Source: a virus
Length of the DNA: 22,861 nt
Virus record (IMG/VR): IMGVR_UViG_3300030430_001771
Location: 1-22,861 of that record
Direction: 5' to 3' (one strand)
Below are positions 15,776 through 21,306 of this stretch, one piece after another. Numbering within the stretch: the stretch's first letter is position 1; each line of letters opens with the position of its first letter. The position numbers and the translations under genes were made by a program. The notes under the pieces are model-generated. The model was not told where the DNA came from. It worked only from the letters and a program-made list of their open reading frames with translations, and searched no databases.

Positions 15776-16326
15776 AAGACTTTATAGGTGTTTATGATGA
15801 TGCCTTCACAACTGACCAATGTAATGAACTAATTGAATATATTGAGTCTTTGCAAAAAAATCATTTATTATTCCAAGATAACGATAAAAAACATAATACA
15901 GACCACAAAGCAGTAGGACTGTTTTACCATAATTTGCTAGGCACTTCACCTTTTGGAGTTAAGTTTCTTCCAAATATTCAAAGATATGTTGATTCCTACC
16001 TAGATGAGTATTCAATTTTATCAAGAAAAAAGTTTTTAATATATGATGTCAAAGTTAAAAAAATACCTGATGGTGGTGGTTTTCATGCTTGGCACTACGA
16101 AGCAAATAATTTTGTATATGCTTCAAGAGTGTTCGTAGTTCAGTTATTTCTAAATGATATAGAAGAAGGAGGTGAAACAGAATTTTTATACATAGGCAAG
16201 AGAATAAAATCAAAAGCTGGTAGGTTAATTATTTACCCTGCTGGTTTTACACATACACATAGAGGCAATCCACCACTAGGCCAGACAAAATACCTTTGCT
16301 CTTCATGGGGTATTGTTCAAGAATAG
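15772..16326 (+). CDS. 2-oxoglutarate/Fe(II) dioxygenase, prolyl-4-hydroxylase type
   Basis: This 184-aa protein starts with a DDAFT-type segment typical of P4Hc-like enzymes. It shows the iron site His108-x-Glu110 (FHAWHYE), GGETEF at about 134-138, the distal His163 within GFTHTHRGNPP, and Lys173 in TKYLCSSW, which would bind the 2-oxoglutarate carboxylate. HxE instead of HxD is an accepted variant, but whether the Glu ligand alters activity here cannot be told. The start overlaps the previous gene (ATGA). Length and motif order match the phage and bacterial oxygenases related to collagen prolyl 4-hydroxylase. Substrate unknown. Confidence 0.85.
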   Translation: MKDFIGVYDDAFTTDQCNELIEYIESLQKNHLLFQDNDKKHNTDHKAVGLFYHNLLGTSPFGVKFLPNIQRYVDSYLDEYSILSRKKFLIYDVKVKKIPDGGGFHAWHYEANNFVYASRVFVVQLFLNDIEEGGETEFLYIGKRIKSKAGRLIIYPAGFTHTHRGNPPLGQTKYLCSSWGIVQE

Positions 16327-16327
16327 A

Positions 16328-16459
16328 TTAAATAGATTTTTCTGTCATTTGTCTTGTCATAATACTCATAGTGACGTAAAGGGGAGACAGAGCTACAATA
16401 AGCAGTAATACAAGCACACTTGTAACAGATAGTGCTTTCAATATTGCTAATTTAACCAT
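16328..16459 (-). CDS. Tiny antisense membrane protein (43 aa)
   Basis: On the - strand ATG 16459-16457 opens MVKLAILKALSVTSVLVLLL and closes with TAA at 16330-16328. Residues 4-29 form one strong hydrophobic segment, followed by a polar tail TRQMTEKSI, giving a single-pass membrane peptide. It fills nearly exactly the otherwise empty gap between the oxygenase and the next + gene. Its start shares the CATG palindrome with the + strand ATG at 16458, so both genes diverge from overlapping start codons. No Shine-Dalgarno sequence is visible on either strand. The complete fit and hydrophobicity favour a real gene but chance remains possible. Confidence 0.45.
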   Translation of the reverse strand: MVKLAILKALSVTSVLVLLLIVALSPLYVTMSIMTRQMTEKSI

Positions 16460-16679
16460 GAGAAAAGTTTTAGATGCTTTAACTATCGTAACTACAGTTC
16501 TAGTCTTGGGAATATTAGGCGGTGGATTCTTTACATATAAGTATGTGACCAGCGAGCAGTTTAAAGCAAAGATGATGAATCAAGTTCTTGAAAATGTAAA
16601 AGGACTTATGCCAAATGTTCTTGACAATGCTTTACCAAATACAACAGGCAAATCAATACCATTACCATTTAAAAAATGA
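16458..16679 (+). CDS. Small single-pass membrane protein (73 aa)
   Basis: MRKVLDALTIVTTVLVLGIL is followed by GGGFFTYKYV, giving an N-terminal Arg/Lys and one hydrophobic helix (residues about 8-29). A predicted amphipathic region QFKAKMMNQVLENVKGLMPNVLDNAL and a Pro-rich end TGKSIPLPFKK follow. The N-terminus looks like an uncleaved membrane anchor. As far as I recall, proteins of this kind with a 'GKSIPL' ending occur in marine cyanophages, of unknown function. It overlaps the zinc-ribbon gene by 4 nt (ATGA). A role at the membrane, perhaps lysis-related, is a guess. Confidence 0.7.
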   Translation: MRKVLDALTIVTTVLVLGILGGGFFTYKYVTSEQFKAKMMNQVLENVKGLMPNVLDNALPNTTGKSIPLPFKK

Positions 16680-16825
16680 ATTGTTGGCATTGTAAGTCAG
16701 AATTAATTTGGGGTGGCGATCAAGATACTGAAGAAGACACGCAGTATTCTATGGTCACAAATTTATCTTGCCCAAAATGTTTTAGTTATGTAGAAGTATA
16801 TCTACCGAGAAATGCCTACGATTGA
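16676..16825 (+). CDS. Zinc-ribbon microprotein (49 aa)
   Basis: ATG 16676 opens MNCWHCKSELIWGGDQDTEE and ends VYLPRNAYD. It has two CxxC knuckles, Cys3/Cys6 (CWHC) and Cys32/Cys35 (CPKC), 25 residues apart, which is the layout of a zinc ribbon. The centre DTEEDTQYSMVTNL is acidic. It overlaps the upstream stop (ATGA) and the next start at 16812 by 14 nt, so it is packed into the operon. From memory the MNCWHC...LIWGGD family is common in cyanophages. It may bind nucleic acid or a host protein. Confidence 0.8.
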   Translation: MNCWHCKSELIWGGDQDTEEDTQYSMVTNLSCPKCFSYVEVYLPRNAYD

Positions 16826-17447
16826 AATACCTAATATTTCTATTCCAGAAATAAAAATAGATCTACCATTGCATATACCTTATCAAGTTTTAAATGTACC
16901 TCCTCCATCTATAAAATTACCGGGCTGTGTTAAGTATCACAGAGATGCTTCCCCAAAAAATACTGCTTTATATGATGATGATCCTACAGGCACAATGATT
17001 TCTTGCCCTTACGGATCAATGCCTACGTTTCAGCCAATGTTATATGACAGAAGAAGATTAGATATTGTTGAATCAAAAGAACAAGAAAAAAGACAAGAAA
17101 CAAACGAAACTATAGAGTCACCAACAGTAAAACCAGAACTACCAAAGGAAAAGAAAAAGATAGTGATACCAGAGTGTCCGGGGTCAAAAGACCAGCGAGT
17201 AGGTGATTACAGAAATGCAAAAAAGCTTGAAATCGTAGTTGGACATCGTTTAGATAGAACAGAGTGCATAACTCTTTATGAAGACGTACCCTTCAAAGAT
17301 CAATACATCCCTTCTGCTAATCAATTTGTTGGGGTCTTTAGTCTTGCTTTGGTTGGTGCTTCTGCTCCGCTTGTTTTACAGCTAGTGCGACCCTTAGTTA
17401 AACAAGCTGTTTCTAAGTTATCAAAGAAAAAAGAGCCAAAATCATAG
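16812..17447 (+). CDS. Pro/Ile-rich protein with C-terminal hydrophobic segment
   Basis: This 211-aa protein starts MPTIEIPNISIPEIKIDLPL, an alternating Ile-Pro pattern, followed by HIPYQVLNVPPPSIKLPGCVKYHRDA. A middle charged region with EKKK and many Glu comes next, then QRVGDYRNAKKLEIVVGHRL...CITLYEDVPFKDQYIPSAN. Near the end lies a hydrophobic helix, about residues 172-197 (FVGVFSLALVGASAPLVLQLV). The C-terminal KKEPKS tail is basic. Cysteines at CVKYH, SCPYG, ECPGS and ECITL are scattered. I recall the family as a cyanophage protein of unknown function. The stop is followed by a terminator, so it ends the + operon. Confidence 0.7.
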   Translation: MPTIEIPNISIPEIKIDLPLHIPYQVLNVPPPSIKLPGCVKYHRDASPKNTALYDDDPTGTMISCPYGSMPTFQPMLYDRRRLDIVESKEQEKRQETNETIESPTVKPELPKEKKKIVIPECPGSKDQRVGDYRNAKKLEIVVGHRLDRTECITLYEDVPFKDQYIPSANQFVGVFSLALVGASAPLVLQLVRPLVKQAVSKLSKKKEPKS

Positions 17448-17473
17448 GTATAAACATAAGCAGACTTTTTTAC

Positions 17474-17509
17474 AAGCCCCTTACAGGCGATTCTGAGAGG
17501 GCTTTTTTT
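17474..17509 (+). terminator. Rho-independent terminator after the accessory operon
   Basis: AAGCCC (17474-17479) pairs with GGGCTT (17499-17504) over a 19-nt loop and runs into seven T (17503-17509), the layout of an intrinsic terminator for + strand transcripts. The T tract overlaps the stop of the convergent gene ending at 17508. Confidence 0.75.
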
Positions 17510-18173
17510 ACTGTTTTACGTCAATTTTGTGTTTATGAGGTAAAACTTGATTAGCTTTAGGAACTATCTCAATATCAGAGCATAAATCGTAATATGGGCT
17601 GTCTTTTTTAAATCTTATGCCTGCAATCTTTTTTTCTCCGCAATGACGTAATCTTGCCATATGCCAATCAAGTTCCTTGTTCTTTAATATTTGTTTGTTT
17701 ATATCATTCTGCACCTGTGCAGCTTCTTTGCATTTTTTTGTATATTGCCTATCTAATGGAATACTGAAATTTAAAGTAATTCCTGTTCCAAGAGCAAAAC
17801 TATCTTTATTTGTTCCAGAATAATTTTGTTGATAATACAAAATATCTCCCGGATTATCAGGTGTTCCATCTCCTATAGCGTTACCATCATCGTCAAAATC
17901 TCCAACAATATCTGTTTCGTCATAAACAGGTGTGTAGTAAAAATCTCGATATGGTTTTCTATAGTTTGTATTAAATGTAGTAAACGGAGTTATGGTCATC
18001 ATTGCTCCTTGACATACAACACCTCCACCAAATTGGTTAGTGTGAAAGCTTCCATTATTTACATTCCAGTTTTGATTAGTGACAGATCCACTATTACTTT
18101 GACTGACAGCATTAGCTAAAGCACTTGCTGGCAAGAAAGCTATTGAAAGACAGAGGTAGTGGTAACTACGGAT
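17508..18173 (-). CDS. Exported protein of the secreted operon, start codon unclear
   Basis: Coding signal in this frame starts near IRSYHYLCLSIAFLPASALANA, a signal peptide with an ALA/ANA-type cleavage site. The mature part is SQSNSGSVTNQNWNVNNGSFHTNQFGGGVVCQGAMMTITPF, then a Tyr-rich region with DDDGNAIGDGTPDNPGDILYYQ (calcium-loop-like), then a Cys-containing helical part (KKCKEAAQ...LRHCGEKK...YYDLCSDIEI) and PHKHKIDVKQ. From memory it matches a cyanophage secreted family ending PHxHxI. No ATG, GTG or TTG lies where a start is needed: ATC 18173 gives a full signal peptide, ATA 18143 overlaps the upstream TAG (ATAG), TTG 18134 is too late. The ATG at 18314 is read over the upstream gene. 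Boundary chosen at 18173. Confidence 0.65.
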   Translation of the reverse strand: MRSYHYLCLSIAFLPASALANAVSQSNSGSVTNQNWNVNNGSFHTNQFGGGVVCQGAMMTITPFTTFNTNYRKPYRDFYYTPVYDETDIVGDFDDDGNAIGDGTPDNPGDILYYQQNYSGTNKDSFALGTGITLNFSIPLDRQYTKKCKEAAQVQNDINKQILKNKELDWHMARLRHCGEKKIAGIRFKKDSPYYDLCSDIEIVPKANQVLPHKHKIDVKQ

Positions 18174-18562
18174 TCCGTTTCGATGGTGCGATTTATGGTT
18201 GTGACGTTTTGAAGACCGGGGGCTGAATATGTTTCTGTAAATTGAAAGGCATCTCCTGATGTTGGATTTGTAAGAGTCCAATCTGGTTTTGTTGTCATAT
18301 CTGCTCCTTTCCATGTGTATGTTTGACCTCCTACTGTTCCTGTAACGCTAACTGCATCTGGGGAAATATCGCCATTTGCACTAATGCCTGTTCCTGTAAC
18401 GGTATATTCATATCCAGTTTTATAGTCTTTGCTAGTGACTGATTCTGTAATTGTAGTTTGGGTATTAGTTGTTGAGGACATTGTACCAGTTGTAAAGTTT
18501 GGCACAATATTTGCGTTAGCTGGTAAAGCATATATAAAAAATAAAAATAAAAGCTTTCGCAT
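18140..18562 (-). CDS. Exported Thr-rich protein (140 aa)
   Basis: The N-terminus MRKLLFLFFIYALPANANIV is a clear Sec signal peptide with cleavage at ANA. The mature chain is Thr/Ser-rich and beta-like: TTGTMSSTTNTQTTITESVT, GYEYTVTGTGISANG, GGQTYTWKGADMTT, DAFQFTETYSAPGLQNVTTINRTIETESVVTTTSVFQ. From memory it resembles cyanophage secreted proteins with FTETYxGPGL and TTSVF endings. It starts 8 nt after the upstream exported gene and its end overlaps the next coding region. Location would be periplasm or outer surface. No enzymatic motif is visible. Confidence 0.75.
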   Translation of the reverse strand: MRKLLFLFFIYALPANANIVPNFTTGTMSSTTNTQTTITESVTSKDYKTGYEYTVTGTGISANGDISPDAVSVTGTVGGQTYTWKGADMTTKPDWTLTNPTSGDAFQFTETYSAPGLQNVTTINRTIETESVVTTTSVFQ

Positions 18563-18570
18563 AGCTCATC

Positions 18571-19050
18571 TTAGTCCACAGTTACAGATGTGACATAAGA
18601 ACCTGTGGCCGTAGTACCAGCCGACCCTGCTGTTATTGTAATTACATGATTATCAACAGTACCAGCTAAATTTGTAGCTGTACCTCCACTTGTACTTGTT
18701 AAGTCACCAAAAGGACTCACTTCACCAACAGTTAGAGATGTTGCGATTGTATCTCCAGTAGTGTGCGAAACTGTGTATGTAAAACTTTCTCCGTCAGTTA
18801 GTTGGGATGCAGTAATTGGTGTATAAGCATTTACACCATTAGTCGCTGCACCAAGACCTCCTACCGAGCCAGCAGTTGTTCCGTCTGTTGTATTAACTCC
18901 TGTTCCAGAAACAGAATATGAATTACCAATTCGATCAGCAGTAGTACCAGCAGCAGCAACTTCTAGTTTGACACTAGAACTAATTTGTGACGTTATATCT
19001 GCATAAGCTGGTGCTGATACAAGAAATATGAATGGAAGAAGTCTTTTCAT
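18571..19050 (-). CDS. Exported beta-rich protein (159 aa)
   Basis: MKRLLPFIFLVSAPAYADIT is a signal peptide with a YAD cleavage site. The mature protein runs SQISSSVKLEVAAAGTTADRIGNSYSVSGTGVNTTDG, then Gly/Ala/Thr-rich strands ending VTVD, with no cysteine. The segment 'SVKLEV-x-A-A-x-x-T-A-x-R-I-G-x-S-Y-S-V-S-G-T-G' is, from memory, a cyanophage family of unknown function. It starts in a 4-nt ATGA overlap with the upstream membrane gene. The next exported gene follows after 8 nt, and the N-terminal halves of the two are alike in design (Lys/Arg-Leu-Leu...). Confidence 0.75.
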   Translation of the reverse strand: MKRLLPFIFLVSAPAYADITSQISSSVKLEVAAAGTTADRIGNSYSVSGTGVNTTDGTTAGSVGGLGAATNGVNAYTPITASQLTDGESFTYTVSHTTGDTIATSLTVGEVSPFGDLTSTSGGTATNLAGTVDNHVITITAGSAGTTATGSYVTSVTVD

Positions 19051-19307
19051 TTTGTTACAGTTTTGTTATTTTTATTATCCACAATATTAGGGGCATTGCC
19101 AACAGTATTCTTTTTCTTGTTAACGGAAATGCCATAGCTGCCTAAGACCCCACTCGTGAGGCCGGCCAAAAAAGCACCATCATTGCGTATCTTATCCATA
19201 TATCCAAGAGTCATCATCGCCAAACTCCAGCAAAGAATCATAAATCGGACTCCATGACCAAAAATTTCTCCCCAATCAGTTCCTTCTTTTTCTTCTTTAT
19301 CTTCCAT
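19047..19307 (-). CDS. Holin-like small membrane protein (86 aa)
   Basis: This 86-aa protein has a charged N-terminus (MEDKEEKEGTDWGE), a first hydrophobic stretch GVRFMILCWSLAMMTLGYM (about 20-38) and a second NDGAFLAGLTSGVLGSYGISV (about 42-62), then a polar Asn/Lys-rich tail. Two helices with charged ends resemble class II holins. Nothing proves the function, and it lacks a nearby lysin. It opens the - strand operon and overlaps the exported gene by ATGA. A bidirectional spacer upstream separates it from the divergent 19355 gene. Confidence 0.6.
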   Translation of the reverse strand: MEDKEEKEGTDWGEIFGHGVRFMILCWSLAMMTLGYMDKIRNDGAFLAGLTSGVLGSYGISVNKKKNTVGNAPNIVDNKNNKTVTK

Positions 19308-19354
19308 ATTAGTAAGATGATATATACTATAACTATAGACACAAAAGGTTGAGA
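19308..19354. promoter_or_regulatory. Short divergent spacer with -10-like boxes
   Basis: The 47-nt spacer between divergent genes contains ATATACTATAACTATAG with TATACT and TATAGT-type -10 boxes on both strands. No convincing -35 was found at the right distance on either strand. Promoter activity in both directions is plausible but not demonstrated. Confidence 0.3.
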
Positions 19355-19585
19355 ATGGTAGAAGTAATAGCAGCAGTAGGTGGAGCTATGATGACCGCTT
19401 GCTTTGTATCAGTTGGCTCGGTATCTTATAGAGGCAGACAATCAAGAGATGATCTTGTGCGAAATACAACAGCAATAGAATTACTTACAACAAAAATAGA
19501 TGATATGCACGATGACATGAAAGAGGTATTTCATCGACTAAAAGAAGTAGAGCTTGCTGTTGCAGAAATTAAACCAAGAAGGTAA
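19355..19585 (+). CDS. Membrane-anchored coiled-coil protein (76 aa)
   Basis: ATG 19355 opens MVEVIAAVGGAMMTACFVSV, a hydrophobic N-terminal helix (about 3-25), followed by a heptad-rich tail TAIELLTTKIDDMHDDMKEVFHRLKEVELAVAEIKPRR, a likely coiled coil facing one side of the membrane. A TTG at 19349 could add two residues but ATG is preferred. The architecture resembles small phage lysis or spanin-like anchor proteins, though no lipobox or partner is seen. It stands divergent to the holin-like gene and 3 nt before the third oxygenase. Confidence 0.65.
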   Translation: MVEVIAAVGGAMMTACFVSVGSVSYRGRQSRDDLVRNTTAIELLTTKIDDMHDDMKEVFHRLKEVELAVAEIKPRR

Positions 19586-19588
19586 TTA

Positions 19589-20173
19589 ATGTTCAAAGAG
19601 CTTATTTATATTAAGAAAAATTCACTAACACCTAAATTTTGTAAAGACGTAATAAATAAATTTGAAGTAGAACCACAAAGAAAAGCAGGCATGGTTGGTG
19701 GTAATGCTCCAAGAATAGATAAAAGTGTAAAAGATACTGTTGATTTTTCTCTTACTAGAAGTGCTAATTGGGTTGAAGAGGATCGTGTTTTTTTTAACGC
19801 TTTACAAATTGGTTTAGAAGAATATACAAAATACTTACAATCTTTTCATATAAATTGTATGCCAAATCCAGATTATAAGACTATTGATACAGGATATAAA
19901 ATACAAAAGTACGAGCCTGCTGGTTTTTATAAATGGCATAATGATTGGGTCTTAACAAGTAAAGAGGGTTCAAGGGTATTTGTTTTTATGTGGTATCTAA
20001 ATACTATTGATAAAAAAGATGGTGGTTACACAGAGTTTTTTGATGGAACTAGATTGCAGCCTGAGTGTGGCTCATTAGTATTTTTTCCAGCAACTTGGAC
20101 TTATGTTCATAGAGGTTACAAAACAAAAGTAAATAAATATCTTTGTAACGGCTGGATTTATGCAAAGCCATAA
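19589..20173 (+). CDS. Third 2-oxoglutarate/Fe(II) dioxygenase (194 aa)
   Basis: This 194-aa protein has the iron site His117-x-Asp119 (WHNDW), GGYTEFFDG, the distal His174 in TYVHRGYK and Lys183 in NKYLCNGW. Motif order matches prolyl-4-hydroxylase-like enzymes and parallels the 15772 gene, but the HxD ligand and a different N-terminus (MFKELIYIKKNSLTPKFC) make it a distant relative, not a recent duplicate. The upstream region KYEPAGFYKWHND is the typical lead-in. No RBS beyond a weak AAGAAGG. Substrate unknown; phages carry such enzymes beside fibre and accessory genes. Confidence 0.85.
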   Translation: MFKELIYIKKNSLTPKFCKDVINKFEVEPQRKAGMVGGNAPRIDKSVKDTVDFSLTRSANWVEEDRVFFNALQIGLEEYTKYLQSFHINCMPNPDYKTIDTGYKIQKYEPAGFYKWHNDWVLTSKEGSRVFVFMWYLNTIDKKDGGYTEFFDGTRLQPECGSLVFFPATWTYVHRGYKTKVNKYLCNGWIYAKP

Positions 20174-20174
20174 A

Positions 20175-20235
20175 ATAGCCTCTTCCTTTATGACCAGTAG
20201 AAGAGGCTATAGCTCTTAGTGCGAGGAGTGAGCTA
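20175..20235 (+). other. Double stem-loop (transcript structure or attenuator)
   Basis: A perfect 11-bp stem ATAGCCTCTTC (20175-20185) / GAAGAGGCTAT (20200-20210) with a 14-nt loop lies 2 nt after the oxygenase stop. A second stem TAGCTC (20210-20215) / GAGCTA (20230-20235) follows directly. There is no T tract on the + side; on the - side the first stem runs into TTTT. It may be a 3'-end processing structure, a mRNA-stabilising hairpin, or a terminator for - strand reads. Confidence 0.6.
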
Positions 20236-20263
20236 CTATTAATCTAGCAACATAAAAAAAATT

Positions 20264-20425
20264 ATGCTAAAAATTATTGAGCCGATTATTTTTGCGTTTT
20301 TGCGTGGCAAAGCAATAAAAAAACTCGCACTTGATATAGTACGAGCTATGGTAAAAAAAACTGATAATACAGTAGATGATCGCCTTTGCGATATGTTAGA
20401 AAAAGCTTTGTTTCCGGGCAGATAA
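20264..20425 (+). CDS. Small helical protein (53 aa)
   Basis: ATG 20264 opens MLKIIEPIIFAFLRGKAIKK and ends LCDMLEKALFPGR. The first third is hydrophobic (IIEPIIFAFL), followed by a Lys-rich, helix-favouring stretch and an acidic segment TDNTVDDRLCD. As far as I recall, short phage proteins with 'LIEPLLFAFL' starts occur in cyanophages. The stop lies 1 nt before the stop of the opposing Lys-rich peptide. A membrane-associated peptide is likely but not sure. Confidence 0.65.
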   Translation: MLKIIEPIIFAFLRGKAIKKLALDIVRAMVKKTDNTVDDRLCDMLEKALFPGR

Positions 20426-20426
20426 A

Positions 20427-20489
20427 TTACTTTTTACTACCTTTCTTTTTTTTCTTTTTCTTCATTCCAGTTCCGTAATGGCCGGGCAT
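20427..20489 (-). CDS. MPGHYG-polylysine microprotein (20 aa)
   Basis: On the - strand ATG 20489 opens MPGHYGTGMKKKKKKKGSKK followed by TAA. The MPGHYG head plus a Lys-rich tail is, from memory, a recurrent tiny phage protein; its sequence is too specific to be random. The seven-Lys run alternates AAG and AAA codons, which argues for selection on the protein. It would bind DNA, RNA or acidic protein. No Shine-Dalgarno sequence is seen; a TATACT box lies about 33 nt upstream of the start. Confidence 0.75.
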   Translation of the reverse strand: MPGHYGTGMKKKKKKKGSKK

Positions 20490-20558
20490 AGTGTGTAAGT
20501 GTAACTAAGCCAAGTATAGCTTTGTTGCCTTATAAGACCAGTACGCTAGTGTGTGGAT

Positions 20559-20563
20559 GGAGG
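20559..20563 (+). promoter_or_regulatory. Ribosome binding site GGAGG deciding the start at 20572
   Basis: GGAGG sits 8 nt before ATG 20572, so this start is preferred over GTG 20551 and ATG 20557, which lie before or on top of it. Confidence 0.7.
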
Positions 20564-20571
20564 AACTTGTA

Positions 20572-20874
20572 ATGAAACTTGTAATGCCTTGGTCAAATTG
20601 GTTTAACAAACAAGCAAAAAAAAGGCGAAAAGTTGAGCCTTGGGTTTTGGCTGACGTTACATTAGAAGAAGAATTACACGTTGAGATATTTTTACGTCAC
20701 GTTATAGAAACTCTTGATCCTAACGACATACCAGATCTTATTAGTGCCTTTGCAAAAGAAAATTTTAGATTAGTAAAGATAATAAACCAAGCTGGCGATC
20801 ATATAGACAAAATAGATCCTAAATCTTCTTCTCCCAAAAATAAGCGCAATCCTTCGCCCAAACTCCCCCACTAG
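20572..20874 (+). CDS. Conserved-looking small protein (100 aa), unknown function
   Basis: From ATG 20572 the protein begins MKLVMPWSNWFNKQAKKRRK and continues EPWVLADVTLEEELHVEIFLRHVIETLDPNDIPDLISAFAKENFRLVKIINQAGDHIDKI, a helical acidic body, with a Ser/Pro/Lys-rich tail SSSPKNKRNPSPKLPH. No known family is recognised. The tail overlaps the 3' end of the opposite-strand gene by 56 nt. The basic N-terminal KKRRK patch may contact nucleic acid. It is the only + strand gene in the early-looking region. Confidence 0.6.
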   Translation: MKLVMPWSNWFNKQAKKRRKVEPWVLADVTLEEELHVEIFLRHVIETLDPNDIPDLISAFAKENFRLVKIINQAGDHIDKIDPKSSSPKNKRNPSPKLPH

Positions 20875-21133
20875 CTTTACCCTCTGGCATACCAAGACCA
20901 CATTCTGCTTTTATGACTAGGTGGTGGATGCAATCTATACATAGAGGATGATCTCTACTCATACATCTAGCATCAGCATATAAATATTCTGCTTCTACAA
21001 GTGCAGGCTCTAACTCTTTTGATTTTAAGGGTAAATTAAGCTTACCTTTTTTTGTTTTTATTTTTACTCGCCATACTTTAGGTTCTTCTTCATATAGAAC
21101 CATGCGACCAGCATGGTATCTAAGAGAAGCCAT
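20819..21133 (-). CDS. Cys-rich small protein (104 aa), likely zinc-binding
   Basis: This protein has a basic N-terminal half (MVLYEEEPKVWRVKIKTKKGKLNLPLKSKELEPALVEAEYLYADARC) like a short DNA-binding or integrase-type arm domain. A Cys cluster follows: Cys57, CxxC at 65-68, His70/71, Cys78 and Cys96, a probable zinc site. From memory a cyanophage family with CIxCIHF and GxWAKDC motifs. The start is 5 nt after the stop of the upstream - gene. The 3' end overlaps the + strand gene. Function unknown. Confidence 0.65.
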   Translation of the reverse strand: MASLRYHAGRMVLYEEEPKVWRVKIKTKKGKLNLPLKSKELEPALVEAEYLYADARCMSRDHPLCIDCIHHLVIKAECGLGMPEGKASGGVWAKDCAYFWEKKI

Positions 21134-21138
21134 TTGTT

Positions 21139-21306
21139 TTATGCTTCGTAATCATCAGGTGGAGGACTTAGCCAGTATCTTGTTCCATTTATAACCCTAA
21201 ATACATGATTACCGCAACATACTATCTGCCCTAAGTTTCTCTGCTGCTGCCTGTGCTTCTGATCTTGTCTCAAATGTTCTGCTTTGATAGACAACTTTTC
21301 CGTCAT
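21139..21306 (-). CDS. Small protein with FRVINGTRYWLSPPPDDYEA end, start uncertain
   Basis: The last 22 residues (VFRVINGTRYWLSPPPDDYEA) look conserved and coding. Upstream the same frame overlaps the 61-aa gene of another frame by up to 98 nt and loses coding character. ATG 21306 is the nearest AUG start (55 aa), and the frame extends to 21360. A start nearer 21225 would need a non-AUG codon (ATA). It lies 5 nt before the Cys-rich gene. Either it begins at a rare codon or a frameshift joins it to the 61-aa gene. Confidence 0.45.
   Translation of the reverse strand: MTEKLSIKAEHLRQDQKHRQQQRNLGQIVCCGNHVFRVINGTRYWLSPPPDDYEA

Noticed and set aside
17826-18531. + strand frame 17826-18119 and - strand frame 18331-18531
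   Set aside because: Both lie over exported-protein genes with clear signal peptides; composition (Ile/Ser or Gln/Leu repeats) is that of shadows.
20430-20560. Possible tRNA or integration site in the spacer
   Set aside because: No cloverleaf or CCA-like end could be drawn, and no integrase gene lies in the window.
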